A stretch of 64,000 nt of DNA from Curtobacterium sp. MCBA15_008 (GCF_001865065.1 NZ_MJGN01000013.1:1-64000); one strand, 5' to 3'; positions 41,123 to 50,264 are shown, numbered from the stretch's first letter. Notes: generated from the letters alone by a model not told the origin. Made by a program: numbers and translations.

Positions 41123-42734
41123 TGAGGAAGGCCTCCAGGACGAAGATCGCGATGCCGATGCAGTACGGGATCGCGGCGTACGGGTTGTACCGGCGGACGC
41201 GGGCGGGGGCCTGCTTCGCGGGTGCCGGAGCGGCGGATGCCTGCGCCTGAGCGGCTGAGCGTCGGGTCGCGAGGACCGTCGCGGTCGAGTTGGTGGTGGC
41301 GTCCGGACCGAAGAGCTCGTCGAACGCCCGGTCGGCAGCGCGCTGGTCGCCGGTCGGCGCGTCGATCCCGGCGCGGGATGCCGCGTCGATCGGGCTCACC
41401 GGGGTCTGCGTGCCAAAGGCGGACGGCTGCACGGCGTCGGCCTGGGGGTGGTCGGCCTCGGTCTCCATCGGCCCGCCGGCGTAGGCACCTGCACGGGTCC
41501 CCCAGCCGGACGCGTGCGCCAGGCGGAAGAAGCCGATGAGCCGGATCGGCATGAGGAAGAACGTCGACACGATGATGAACATCGGCAGGCGGAAGAAGTC
41601 GCTCGGCTTCTCGGCGAGGTGCCGCATCTGCCGGATCGCCATGCTGAGCACCGACGAGACCACCATGAGCGCGGCGACGTAGATGAAGCCGGTCGAGAAG
41701 CCGTACTGCTGCAGGATCCCCTGGTAGAGGTTCTCCCCCTGGCCGGTGAGGGCACGGTAGACCCAGCCCGCGATCACGCCGAAGAGCATGAACGGCAGGA
41801 TGATGTCGGTCAGGAAGAACACCGCGAGGATCGGCGCGTGGCCGAGCATCCACGGGAGCATCCGGAGCGTGTTGTACTGCGAGCCGCGGGCCCAGCGGAG
41901 CTGCTGCTTGAACAGCTTCTTCACCTGGAGCGGGGCGTCCGTGTAGACCAGCGACGTGTACTGGTAGACGGTGCGGTACCCCTCCTTGAGCGTGAGGTTC
42001 GTGAGCGTCCGGTCGTCGGAGACCTCGAGGAACACCCCCATGAACTTCTCGTGCATGAAGCGGTCCATGACGCGCATGAGGATGTCGCGGCGGAAGGCGA
42101 TCGTGCGCCCGGGCAGGCAGCCGATCTGGCCGAGCACGCTCTGCGCCGGCATCGAGTACAGCGCACGGGAGTTCTCGAGCCAGTCCGCCCAGCGGGTGAT
42201 CCAGCTGCGCTCGGGCTCGAGGATGCGCTGACGGGTCGTGACGCCGCCGACGGAGGCGTCGGCGAACGGCTTGAGGAGTTCCTCGAGCGCGCCGGGGGTC
42301 CAGACGGTGTCCGAGTCGACCAGCACGGTGATGTCACCCGTGGACATCTCGGTGCCGACCTTGACGGCGTTGCGCTTGCCCGGGATGGGCGTGTGGGTCC
42401 AGCGGACGAGCGGGGCGAACTCGTCGCAGACCTCCTCAAGCGCCTCGTTGCGGGCGCCGTTGATGACGACGATGATCTCGCCGGGACCCTGTTCGACCAT
42501 GCGGCCGATCACGTCACGGAACAGGTCGAGCGGTTCGTCCACGACGGGGACGACGACGCTGGTGGTACCGACGAAGGTGCCGGTGAAGGGGCGGTAGCGG
42601 GCGGAGATGACGACCTTGAGCAACCAGAGCAACCAGATCACCGCGGAGTACACGGCGAACAGGTAGAACTCGGGGTGCCCTTCGACCATCTGCCTGATCT
42701 GCAGAATGAAGGTGAACACTGATCCCTGCTTCAA
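41115..42734 (-). CDS. GT2 family polysaccharide synthase (hyaluronan/cellulose-synthase-like)
   Basis: 539 residues. The N-terminal helix (about 22-46) is followed by a GT-A domain: VVPVVDEPLDLF, the DSD of VLVDSDTVWTPG (about 140), and QQLRWARGSQYN, the Q(Q/R)xRW signature of processive beta-glycosyltransferases. Four or five membrane helices follow, then a basic-disordered tail and one more helix near the C-terminus. It should extrude a polymer through the membrane. The start is uncertain: TTG 42734 has no Shine-Dalgarno, while GTG 42719 lies after CAGGGA. First gene of a three-gene operon. Confidence 0.88.
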   Translation of the reverse strand: MKQGSVFTFILQIRQMVEGHPEFYLFAVYSAVIWLLWLLKVVISARYRPFTGTFVGTTSVVVPVVDEPLDLFRDVIGRMVEQGPGEIIVVINGARNEALEEVCDEFAPLVRWTHTPIPGKRNAVKVGTEMSTGDITVLVDSDTVWTPGALEELLKPFADASVGGVTTRQRILEPERSWITRWADWLENSRALYSMPAQSVLGQIGCLPGRTIAFRRDILMRVMDRFMHEKFMGVFLEVSDDRTLTNLTLKEGYRTVYQYTSLVYTDAPLQVKKLFKQQLRWARGSQYNTLRMLPWMLGHAPILAVFFLTDIILPFMLFGVIAGWVYRALTGQGENLYQGILQQYGFSTGFIYVAALMVVSSVLSMAIRQMRHLAEKPSDFFRLPMFIIVSTFFLMPIRLIGFFRLAHASGWGTRAGAYAGGPMETEADHPQADAVQPSAFGTQTPVSPIDAASRAGIDAPTGDQRAADRAFDELFGPDATTNSTATVLATRRSAAQAQASAAPAPAKQAPARVRRYNPYAAIPYCIGIAIFVLEAFLIV

Positions 42735-43233
42735 CGTTCGAGGTGGAGATTCCGCTTCATCGGGGAATCAGGGCCGGTTCGGGTGGTGCAATTGATGCAG
42801 AGACGTGATGGCCCGCGCAACTTGGCCCCCGTGCGGGGGCGTTACGGGCACGTTACGGGGTACACCGTGGTCCCCCTCTGGTCGCGTCGCACTTGTCCGC
42901 ACTGCTGCTGACAGCACTCCGGTGGACTCGATGGACCGCTCCGTCGCGTCGTCGACGGGGGCGTGTCGGCCTGGAGGCGCGGTGCGACCGAGCAGGAAAG
43001 CCCCGTTCACGGGGCTGTCGCCGGGCGTGGCGCGGCGATGCGGGACGGTCGCGTCGAGCGCGGCGGATGCGGTCGGTCACGGTCGGGTCACGACCGCATC
43101 CGTGGCACTACTCGGGGTACAGCGCCTGGCGAACGGGGGACGCCCGCCGACACGGGGAATTCACCTGCGAGGACGTGTCAACTCCGTGCGAAACGCGTCG
43201 GTCCGGGCGTGTCGTGCACAGGCACGCGTCGTC
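42735..43233. other. Intergenic region upstream of the polysaccharide operon, no gene seen
   Basis: Five hundred bases with no convincing coding sequence. It contains two GTTACGGG direct repeats (42841-42858), a half copy of the dispersed palindrome (42973-42986), and no recognisable sigma70 promoter for the operon. Confidence 0.5.
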
Positions 43234-43323
43234 GGTCGGGGCGCCGGTCGGGGCGCCGGTCAGGGCGCCGGTCAGGCCGGTCGGGGCGCCGGTCAGGCGT
43301 CGGTCAGGCGCCGGTCAGGCGCC
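43234..43323. repeat. Tandem repeat running into the 3' end of glnE
   Basis: Eight units of 9-12 bases: GGTCGGGGCGCC twice, GGTCAGGGCGCC, GGTCAGGCC, GGTCGGGGCGCC, then three of 11 bases. The last unit (43313-43323) contains the glnE stop codon and encodes its final two residues. Confidence 0.9.
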
Positions 43324-46269
43324 GTAGAACTCGCGCTCGAACACCTGGCGGGCCCGGCGGGTCACGCCGAGGTAGTCGTCCTCGAGCTGTGACGCCGACC
43401 CCGGCGCGTACTCCATCAGCCGCGCGATGCCCTCGAGCTGGACACGGTCGACCGGCAGCACGTCGGTCGTCTTGCCCGACCAGAGCACGAGGGCGCTGCG
43501 GGTCCGCGAGGCGAACCGCCACGCGGCACCGAGCCGCTCGGCGTCCTCGGCACCGATCAGCCCGGCCTCGGTCGCGGCGTCGAGGGCCTCGAGCGTCGAG
43601 GTGGTCCGGAGCCCCGGGATCGTCAGCGCGTGCTGCAGCTGCAGGAGCTGCACGAACCACTCGACGTCGCTGAGGGACCCGCGGCCGAGCTTCAGGTGCC
43701 GTGCCGGATCGGCGCCCCGTGGCAGCCGCTCCGACTCCACGCGCGCCTTGATGCGCCGGACCTCGCGGACCTGCAGGTCGTCGATCTGCTCGGGGTACCG
43801 GGTGCGGTCGGCGAGGTGCTCGAAGTCGCGGAGCAACTGGTCGTCCCCCACGGCCCCGCGGGCTCGGAGGAGCGCCTGGGCCTCCCACGTCAGGGACCAC
43901 CGCGCGTAGTACGCCCCGTACGAGTCGAGGGTGCGGACGACGGGGCCGTTCTTCCCCTCGGGCCGCAGGTCGATGTCGAGCTCGAGCGGGTGGATCGCGT
44001 CGTCGGTCAGCCGCGTGAGCTCCCGCACGATCGTCTGCGCCGACCGGGACGCTTGCTCGGACGGCAGGTCCGCCGGCGCCCGGTACACGTAGAGGACGTC
44101 GGCGTCGGAGCCGAAGCCGAGTTCGCGTCCGCCGTACCGCCCCATCGCGATGACGCCGAACTCCAGGCCGGCCGGGGCGTTGCGGCGTGCCAGGGCGAGG
44201 GCGCCCGTGAGGGTCGCTTCCGTCACGTCACTGAGCGCCGGGCCGAGCGAGTCCACGTCGAGGCTGCCGAGCACCGCGGCCATGCCGAGCCGGAGGGTCT
44301 CCCGACGTCGGGCGGACCGCACGAGCGCGGCCGCACCGTCGACGTCGTCCCCGTGGCGCGCAGTGACGGCGGTGACCTCGGCCAGCAGCGACTCGATCGG
44401 CCGGGGACGGAGGAGCGTCTCGGGTTCGTCGAGCCACGCGACGGCCTCGGGGAACCGTTCGAGCAGGCCGGACAGGAACGCCGACTCGGAGAGCACCGTG
44501 GTGAGCGAGTGCGCTGCTCCGGAGGAGTCACGGAGCATGCGGAGGAACCAGCTCGACTCCCCGAGGGTGTCGCTCAGGCGGCGGAACGCCAGGAGCGCGC
44601 GGTCCGGCGCCGGCCCCTCGGCCATCCACCGCAGGAGGACGGGCAGCAGGTTCCGCTGGATCGCCGCGCGACGACTCGTACCCTGCGTCAGCGCCCGGAT
44701 GTGACTCAGCGCACCGACCGGGTCGACGAAGCCGATGGCACCGAGCCGGTCGACGGCCTGGTCGCTCGTCAGGACGATCTCGCCGTCGCTCGCGGCCACG
44801 GCGGACAGCAGCGGCCGGTAGAACAGGCGCTCGTGCAGGCCACGGACCTCGAGCTTCACCGCCCGCCAGCGGGTCTCCAGCGCCGAGGCGGACTTCGCGA
44901 GGCCGCTCGACCGGGCGAGCACGCGGAGCTCGTCCTCGTCCGAGGGCATGAGGTGCGTGCGCTGCAGCCGCCGGAGCTGGATGCGGTGCTCGAGCACGCG
45001 CAGCAGGGCGTAGTCGGGGCCGAAGCGCGCGGCCTCGGGTCGGCCGACGTAGCCCGCGTCGGCGAGGGCGTCCATCGCCTCGAGCGTGGACCGCACCCGC
45101 ACGGACTCGTCGTCACGCCCGTGCACGAGCTGCAGCAGCTGCACTGTGAACTCCACGTCGCGCAGGCCGCCGGGGCCGAGCTTCAGCTGCCGGTCGACCT
45201 CGGCGTCCGGGATGTGCTCGGTGACCCGTTCGCGCATCCGCTGCACCGACTCGACGAACCCCGGGCGCTTCGCGGAGGTCCAGACGAACGGTGCGACCGC
45301 GGCGGCGTAGCGCTCCCCCAGGTCCGCCGACCCGGCGATCGGGCGCGCCTTCAGCAGCGCCTGGAACTCCCACGCCTTCGCCCAGCGCTCGTAGTAGGCC
45401 ACGTGCGAGTCGAGCGTGCGGACGAGGGCGCCGTCCTTGCCCTCTGGGCGGAGGTTGGCGTCGACCTCCCACAGCGCCGGCTCGGCGGCGAGGTCGGTGA
45501 TGGCGTGCGTGGCGGCGATGGCCAGCCGGGTCGCGATGAGGACGGCACGGTCGGTGCCGACCGTGTCGTTCGGCTCCGTGACGAAGATCACGTCGACGTC
45601 GCTCACGTAGTTGAGCTCGCGCGCTCCGGCCTTGCCCATCGCGATGACGGCGAGCGGGGTCGCGGCGACGTCGGCTGCGGGGAACGGGACCTCGCGCCGA
45701 GCGACGTCGACCGCGGCCTCGAGCGCTGCCCCGGCCAGGTCGGCCAGCCCCGCGGCGACGGCCGGGAACGCCTCGGTCGGCGAGACGTTCAGCACGTCGA
45801 ACAGGGCGATCTGCGCCAGGTGTCGGCGGTAGCGCACCCGCAGCCGGAGTCGGGCGTCCTCGCCGGTGGCGCCGTCGATCGCGTCCAGCAGCGACGTCGT
45901 GTACTGCTCCTGCGTCCACGGGGCGGAGACGGGCTCGAGCAGCAGCGCGATCTCGGCCGGCCGTCGGTGCAGGAACTCGCCGAGGCCGACCGACGCGCCG
46001 AGCAGGCGCACCAGCCGTTCCGTCGCCGGCTCGTCGGCGAGCACCGGGCGCAACTCGTCCGGCGCCCGTTCGAGCAGCCGCTCGAGCGCCCGGAGTGCGC
46101 CGTCGGGATCGGCCGTGGACTCCCACAGAGCCGGGGCGTCGCTCACCGGAACCCGCAGGTCGGGGCCGAACCGTGCCTCCAGGTCGGCGATCCGTTCCAG
46201 GCTCTCCGACAGCTCCGCGAAGCCCAGCCGGGCCAACTCGGAACGCGACGTCGTCGTCCTGCTCGTCAT
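43315..46269 (-). CDS. glnE: Bifunctional glutamine synthetase adenylyltransferase / deadenylase
   Basis: 984 residues, with two nucleotidyltransferase domains. The N-terminal deadenylase has LNYVSDVDVIFVTEP and the C-terminal adenylylase has GFGSDADVLYVYR, each with the paired acidic residues. Linker and GlnD-like regulatory helices lie between. It switches glutamine synthetase off and on by adenylylating a Tyr, which is present in GlnA encoded at 36.2 kb. It follows glnA2 after 22 bases, so the two are probably co-transcribed. Confidence 0.95.
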   Translation of the reverse strand: MTSRTTTSRSELARLGFAELSESLERIADLEARFGPDLRVPVSDAPALWESTADPDGALRALERLLERAPDELRPVLADEPATERLVRLLGASVGLGEFLHRRPAEIALLLEPVSAPWTQEQYTTSLLDAIDGATGEDARLRLRVRYRRHLAQIALFDVLNVSPTEAFPAVAAGLADLAGAALEAAVDVARREVPFPAADVAATPLAVIAMGKAGARELNYVSDVDVIFVTEPNDTVGTDRAVLIATRLAIAATHAITDLAAEPALWEVDANLRPEGKDGALVRTLDSHVAYYERWAKAWEFQALLKARPIAGSADLGERYAAAVAPFVWTSAKRPGFVESVQRMRERVTEHIPDAEVDRQLKLGPGGLRDVEFTVQLLQLVHGRDDESVRVRSTLEAMDALADAGYVGRPEAARFGPDYALLRVLEHRIQLRRLQRTHLMPSDEDELRVLARSSGLAKSASALETRWRAVKLEVRGLHERLFYRPLLSAVAASDGEIVLTSDQAVDRLGAIGFVDPVGALSHIRALTQGTSRRAAIQRNLLPVLLRWMAEGPAPDRALLAFRRLSDTLGESSWFLRMLRDSSGAAHSLTTVLSESAFLSGLLERFPEAVAWLDEPETLLRPRPIESLLAEVTAVTARHGDDVDGAAALVRSARRRETLRLGMAAVLGSLDVDSLGPALSDVTEATLTGALALARRNAPAGLEFGVIAMGRYGGRELGFGSDADVLYVYRAPADLPSEQASRSAQTIVRELTRLTDDAIHPLELDIDLRPEGKNGPVVRTLDSYGAYYARWSLTWEAQALLRARGAVGDDQLLRDFEHLADRTRYPEQIDDLQVREVRRIKARVESERLPRGADPARHLKLGRGSLSDVEWFVQLLQLQHALTIPGLRTTSTLEALDAATEAGLIGAEDAERLGAAWRFASRTRSALVLWSGKTTDVLPVDRVQLEGIARLMEYAPGSASQLEDDYLGVTRRARQVFEREFYGA

Positions 46270-46291
46270 GCCGTGGTGCTCGTCGGTGGTG

Positions 46292-47629
46292 CTAGAGCGC
46301 GCCGAGGTTCGTGTCGAGCTCGAACGGCGTGACCTGGTCGCGGTAGCGCTTCCACTCCTGTCGCTTGTTGAGCAACACGAAGTTGAAGACCTGCTCGCCG
46401 AGCGTCTCTGCCACGAGCTCCGAGTCCTCCATGAGGCTCAGGGCGTGGTCGAGGCTCGCCGGCAGCTGGCTGTAGCCCAGGGCGCGACGCTCGGAGTCCG
46501 TCAGGCTCCAGACGTTGTCCTCGGCCTCGGGCGGGAGCTCGTAGCCCTCTTCGATGCCCTTGAGACCGGCGGCGAGCAGCAGCGAGTACGCCAGGTACGG
46601 GTTCGCCGCCGAGTCGATGCCGCGGTACTCGATCCGCGAGGACTGGCCCTTGTTCGGCTTGTACAGCGGGACGCGGACGAGCGCCGAGCGGTTGTTGTGC
46701 CCCCACGTCACGAACGACGGGGCCTCGTCACCGCCCCAGAGTCGCTTGTACGAGTTCACGAACTGGTTCGTGACCGCGGTGATCTCCGGCGCGTGCTTGA
46801 GGACACCGGCGATGAAGTGCTTCGCGGTCTCGGAGAGCTGGTACTGCCCGCCGGCCTCGTAGAAGGCGTTCTGGTCGCCCTCGAACAGCGACACGTGCGT
46901 GTGCATGCCGGAACCGGGCTGACCGGAGATCGGCTTCGGCATGAAGGTCGCGTAGACGCCCTGCTCGATCGCCACTTCCTTCACGACGGTGCGGAAGGTC
47001 ATGATGTTGTCCGCCATCGTCAGTGCGTCGGCGTACCGGAGGTCGATCTCGTTCTGGCCCGGGCCGGCCTCGTGGTGGGAGAACTCCACCGAGATGCCGA
47101 GGTCCTCGAGCATGCGGACCGACCGCCGACGGAAGTCGTGGGCGCTGCCGCCGGGCACGTTGTCGAAGTAGCCGGCCTGGTCGACGGGCTGCGGGCCGCC
47201 GTCCTTCCAGTCGCGGCTCTTCAGCAGGTAGAACTCGATCTCGGGGTGCGTGTAGAAGGTGAAGCCGCGCTCGCTCGCCCGGGCCAGGGTGCGCTTGAGC
47301 ACGTTGCGGGGGTCGGCGACGGCGGGCTGGCCGTCCGGGGTCGTGATGTCGCAGAACATCCGCGCCGTGGGGTCGATCTCCCCGCGCCACGGCAGGATCT
47401 GGAACGTCGAGGGGTCCGGGTGCGCCAGGACGTCCGCCTCGTAGGAGCGCGTGAGTCCCTCGATCGCCGAGCCGTCGAAGCCGATGCCCTCGGCGAACGC
47501 ACCCTCGACCTCGGCCGGGGCGATCGCCACCGACTTCAGCGTCCCGATGACGTCCGTGAACCAGAGTCGGATGAACTTGATGCCCCGCTCCTCGATGGTG
47601 CGGAGCACGAAGTCCGTCTGCTTGTCCAT
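46292..47629 (-). CDS. glnA2: Glutamine synthetase-like protein (GlnA2)
   Basis: 445 residues, type I glutamine synthetase fold: FIRLWFTDVIGTLKSVAI, EIEFYLL, GSGMHTHVSLF, and the RIEYRGID block. It resembles the second synthetase that Actinobacteria carry beside glnE; some members use other amines. The Tyr of the canonical adenylylation loop is not clear in [21 protein letters not shown] lies a few bases before the ATG. Co-operonic with glnE. The actual substrate is not certain. Confidence 0.9.
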   Translation of the reverse strand: MDKQTDFVLRTIEERGIKFIRLWFTDVIGTLKSVAIAPAEVEGAFAEGIGFDGSAIEGLTRSYEADVLAHPDPSTFQILPWRGEIDPTARMFCDITTPDGQPAVADPRNVLKRTLARASERGFTFYTHPEIEFYLLKSRDWKDGGPQPVDQAGYFDNVPGGSAHDFRRRSVRMLEDLGISVEFSHHEAGPGQNEIDLRYADALTMADNIMTFRTVVKEVAIEQGVYATFMPKPISGQPGSGMHTHVSLFEGDQNAFYEAGGQYQLSETAKHFIAGVLKHAPEITAVTNQFVNSYKRLWGGDEAPSFVTWGHNNRSALVRVPLYKPNKGQSSRIEYRGIDSAANPYLAYSLLLAAGLKGIEEGYELPPEAEDNVWSLTDSERRALGYSQLPASLDHALSLMEDSELVAETLGEQVFNFVLLNKRQEWKRYRDQVTPFELDTNLGAL

Positions 47630-47665
47630 TGACGCCCTTTCCGTGGTGCAGCTGGGGTGATCAGC

Positions 47666-47845
47666 CTATTGGTCTTCGCCGTCCCACCGCTCGTTGTTCG
47701 CCTTGATCCGGTCCAGGGCGTGTTGCGCGTCCTCACGGGTGTCGAACGGGCCGATGCGGTCGCGCTGCGGGGACTGAGGGCCCTGCTCAACGGCGTGCGT
47801 CTTCTCGTTGAACCACCACTGGGACTCGATGCGTTCGTCGCTCAT
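47666..47845 (-). CDS. Small SPOR-like protein
   Basis: 59 residues. It begins MSDERIESQWWFNEKTHAVE and continues GPFDTREDAQHALDRIKANNERW, a short version of the SPOR fold typical beside glnA2/map in Actinobacteria. Charged, no signal peptide. The ATG lies 6 bases after TACGGT, so it is probably leaderless. A 20-base palindrome overlaps this box. The function is unknown; the SPOR call is tentative. Confidence 0.7.
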   Translation of the reverse strand: MSDERIESQWWFNEKTHAVEQGPQSPQRDRIGPFDTREDAQHALDRIKANNERWDGEDQ

Positions 47846-47851
47846 GCGGCC

Positions 47852-47872
47852 ACCGTACCCACGTGGGTACGG
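47852..47872. promoter_or_regulatory. Palindromic operator over the -10 of the SPOR-like gene
   Basis: CCGTACCCACGTGGGTACGG (47853-47872) is a perfect 20-base palindrome. Minus strand TACGGT (47857-47852) overlaps it and ends 6 bases before the ATG. A repressor bound here would block transcription. Confidence 0.55.
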
Positions 47873-47905
47873 CCGCGTGCGGCGGCGGGCCGGGCGCGGC
47901 GGGCG

Positions 47906-48018
47906 CATCTGTCGCTTTCGCGAAAGCGACAGATGGCTGCGGATCGTTCGCGGTGATCTGTCGCCTTCGCGTCGCGCCCCGCGATGCGCATCGCCCATCT
48001 GTCGCTCTCGCGCCCCCG
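47906..48018. repeat. 30-base palindrome and related direct repeats
   Basis: CATCTGTCGCTTTCG (47906-47920) is followed by its exact reverse complement (47921-47935). Related copies, GATCTGTCGCCTTCGCG near 47955 and CATCTGTCGCTCTCGCG at 47996-48012, follow on the same strand. No gene is seen. Confidence 0.75.
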
Positions 48019-48020
48019 GG

Positions 48021-48082
48021 GCGACCGCCTGGAGGCGCGGTGCCGGCCCGCCGGACCGGTGCCGGGCCTCCAGGCGGTCGCG
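48021..48082. repeat. Inverted repeat, dispersed palindrome family, between divergent genes
   Basis: Arms starting GCGACCGCCTGGAGGC (48021) and ending GCCTCCAGGCGGTCGC (48082) pair well at the outer 16 bases. It lies between divergent SPOR-like and map genes, where a terminator is not expected. The stretch 48083-48213 has nothing recognisable. Confidence 0.65.
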
Positions 48083-48213
48083 TCCACCGCTGTCGGGCAC
48101 GCGCCCGCTGACCGCGCCGTCGGCAGACGCCTGCCTCGTGCGCGGTCCACGGTGCCCCGCGGCCTGCGCGTGCCCACCACGGGCGCGGCGTCCGCGCACC
48201 CGCCGCGCCCGGA

Positions 48214-48219
48214 TAGAGT
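48214..48219 (+). promoter_or_regulatory. -10 box of map
   Basis: TAGAGT ends 7 bases before the ATG at 48227; the transcript is probably leaderless. Confidence 0.55.
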
Positions 48220-48226
48220 GGTCCGC

Positions 48227-49090
48227 ATGCCCCGGGACGAACACGGACACCTGACCGCCGGCCGCATCTCCCCGCAGCGCAGCGTCCCGAAGGACATCGA
48301 GCGTCCGGAGTACGTCGGCCGGGCCGAACCCGACGAGCTCGGCCACGGCGACACGTACAGCCCGGACGAGGTCGAGCGCATCCGCGTCGCCGGCCGCATC
48401 GCCTCGCAGGCCATCGACGCCGTCGGCGAAGCGATCCGCCCCGGGGTCACCACCGACGAGCTCGACCGGATCGGCCACGAGTTCGTCGTCGCGCACGGCG
48501 CCTACCCCTCGACGCTCGGCTACCGCGGCTACCCCAAGTCGCTCTGCTCGAGCCTGAATGAGGTCATCTGCCACGGCATCCCGGACGACACCGTCCTGCA
48601 GGAGGGCGACCTCGTCAACATCGACATCACCGCCTACAAGGACGGGATGCACGGCGACACGAACCGGACCTTCATCGTCGGTCAGGCCGCGCCCGAGGTC
48701 GAGGACCTGGTCACCCGCACCGAGGAGGCACTCCGCCGCGGCATCCGCGCGGTGGCCCCCGGTCGCCAGGTGAACGTCATCGGCCGTGCCATCGAGGCCT
48801 ACGCGAAGCGCTTCGGCCACGGGGTGGTCCGCGACTACACCGGGCACGGGGTCGGTCGGGCCTTCCACTCCGGGCTGATCATCCCCCACTACGACGCCCC
48901 GCGGTTCGACGACGTGATCGAACCCGGCATGGTGTTCACGATCGAGCCGATGCTCACCCTCGGCGGCATCGAGGCCGACATCTGGTCCGACGACTGGACG
49001 GTCTCGACGCACGACAAGTCCTGGACGGCGCAGTTCGAGCACACGCTCGTCGTCACCGAGCGCGGCGCGGAACTCCTCACCGTCTCCTGA
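48227..49090 (+). CDS. map: Methionine aminopeptidase, type I
   Basis: 287 residues. It has an N-terminal extension of about 35 residues before the catalytic fold, like the actinobacterial long form. Metal ligands: Asp pair in NIDITAYKDGMHGD, His in GHGVGRAFHSG, Glu in FTIEPML and in QFEHTLVVT. It removes the initiator Met from new proteins. The ATG at 48227 is supported by a TAGAGT box seven bases upstream. ppgK follows after 24 bases. Confidence 0.96.
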   Translation: MPRDEHGHLTAGRISPQRSVPKDIERPEYVGRAEPDELGHGDTYSPDEVERIRVAGRIASQAIDAVGEAIRPGVTTDELDRIGHEFVVAHGAYPSTLGYRGYPKSLCSSLNEVICHGIPDDTVLQEGDLVNIDITAYKDGMHGDTNRTFIVGQAAPEVEDLVTRTEEALRRGIRAVAPGRQVNVIGRAIEAYAKRFGHGVVRDYTGHGVGRAFHSGLIIPHYDAPRFDDVIEPGMVFTIEPMLTLGGIEADIWSDDWTVSTHDKSWTAQFEHTLVVTERGAELLTVS

Positions 49091-49114
49091 CCCCTCCCTA
49101 CCGAAAGGCTCCAC

Positions 49115-49864
49115 ATGACCTCCCTCGCAGTCGGCGTCGACATCGGCGGAACCGGCATCAAGGGCGCGATCGTCGACGTCACCACCGGTGAGCTCACGAC
49201 CGACCGGATCAAGAAGGCCACACCCGAGGGCGGGAAGCCGCACGACATCGTCGCCGTCGCCGCGTCGATCCTTGAGGAGCTGGCCCCCGCGGCGGACGTC
49301 CCCGTGGGCGTCTGCTTCCCCGCCATCGTCCGTGACGGCAAGACCATGTCTGCGGCGAACGTGTCGAAGAAGTGGATCGGCTTCGAGGCCGAGGCGCTGT
49401 TCGAGAAGGAACTCGGACGCTCCATCCACTTCGTCAACGACGCCGACGCCGCCGGGTTCGCCGAGCAGCAGTTCGGCGCGGCGAAGGGCAAGGACGGACT
49501 CGTCATCGTCACGACCCTCGGCACCGGGATCGGCAGCGCGCTCATCAACGACGGCGTGCTCATCGTCAACTCCGAGCTCGGTCACATCGAGATCGAGGGC
49601 CACGACGCCGAGTCCCGCGCCTCGTTCGCGGCGAAGGAACGCGACGACCTGTCGTGGAAGCACTGGGCGAAGCGCCTGCAGCAGTACTACTCGACGCTCG
49701 AGGCGCTGCTCTCCCCGGAACTCTTCGTCGTCGGCGGCGGTGTGTCGAAGCAGTACGACGAGTTCCTCCCGCTGCTCGACCTGCAGGCGGACATCATCCC
49801 CGCGACGCTCCGCAACAACGCCGGCATCATCGGCGCCGCGACCCTGGCGGCCCGCAGCGCCTGA
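49115..49864 (+). CDS. ppgK: Polyphosphate glucokinase (ROK family)
   Basis: 249 residues. The N-terminal phosphate motif is VGVDIGGTGIKGAIVD; the second is TTLGTGIGSALINDG, with the catalytic Asp in VNDADAAGFAEQ. This length and the GIGSAL form match actinobacterial PpgK, which phosphorylates glucose from polyphosphate or ATP. CGAAAGG lies a few bases before the ATG. It is probably co-transcribed with map. Confidence 0.94.
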   Translation: MTSLAVGVDIGGTGIKGAIVDVTTGELTTDRIKKATPEGGKPHDIVAVAASILEELAPAADVPVGVCFPAIVRDGKTMSAANVSKKWIGFEAEALFEKELGRSIHFVNDADAAGFAEQQFGAAKGKDGLVIVTTLGTGIGSALINDGVLIVNSELGHIEIEGHDAESRASFAAKERDDLSWKHWAKRLQQYYSTLEALLSPELFVVGGGVSKQYDEFLPLLDLQADIIPATLRNNAGIIGAATLAARSA

Positions 49865-50258
49865 CGGGCGGCGGCGTCGCTTCGCGCCCGCGCCCGCGCG
49901 CCCGCGCCCGCGCAGCGCCGGCGCTCGGCGGTGCCGTTCGGTGAGATCGCACTTCGGCGGGGATCCCCGGCGAGGGAACCCGCCCAAGTGCGATCTCGCC
50001 ACCGGGCCGCGGACGCCGCGGCCCCCGGCGGCGCTCGGCGGCGGTGGCGCGGCCCCCGGCGGCGGCGGAGGCACTCGGCGGCGGCGCGGTGCGGTGCGGT
50101 GCGGTGCGGTGCCGTGAGATCGCATTCCGGCGCGGACCCCCGGCGAGGGAACCCGCCGAAGTGCGATCTCGCCACCGGGGCGCGGCGCCGGACGCCGCCA
50201 CCACGACGCGCGGCGCTCGCCTCGCATCGTGCGCGCCGCGGGGCCACCGCGCGCCCGC
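49865..50258. repeat. Intergenic region with two copies of a GAGATCGCA palindrome and GCGGT runs
   Basis: Two similar inverted repeats (49943-49997 and 50116-50170) start GAGATCGCA, have about 19-base arms, and share an internal CCCCGGCGAGGGAACC. Between them is GCGGTGCGGTGCGGTGCGGT-like DNA (about 50085-50112). No gene is seen. Confidence 0.75.
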
Positions 50259-50264
50259 TAGACT
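50259..50264 (+). promoter_or_regulatory. -10 box of the RNase P RNA
   Basis: TAGACT places transcription start at about 50271, which agrees with the predicted 5' end of the RNA. No clear -35 is seen. Confidence 0.5.

Noticed and set aside
42768-43233. Possible small genes upstream of the polysaccharide operon
   Set aside because: Frames are short, have no Shine-Dalgarno or leaderless box at the right distance, and their composition is unlike real genes.
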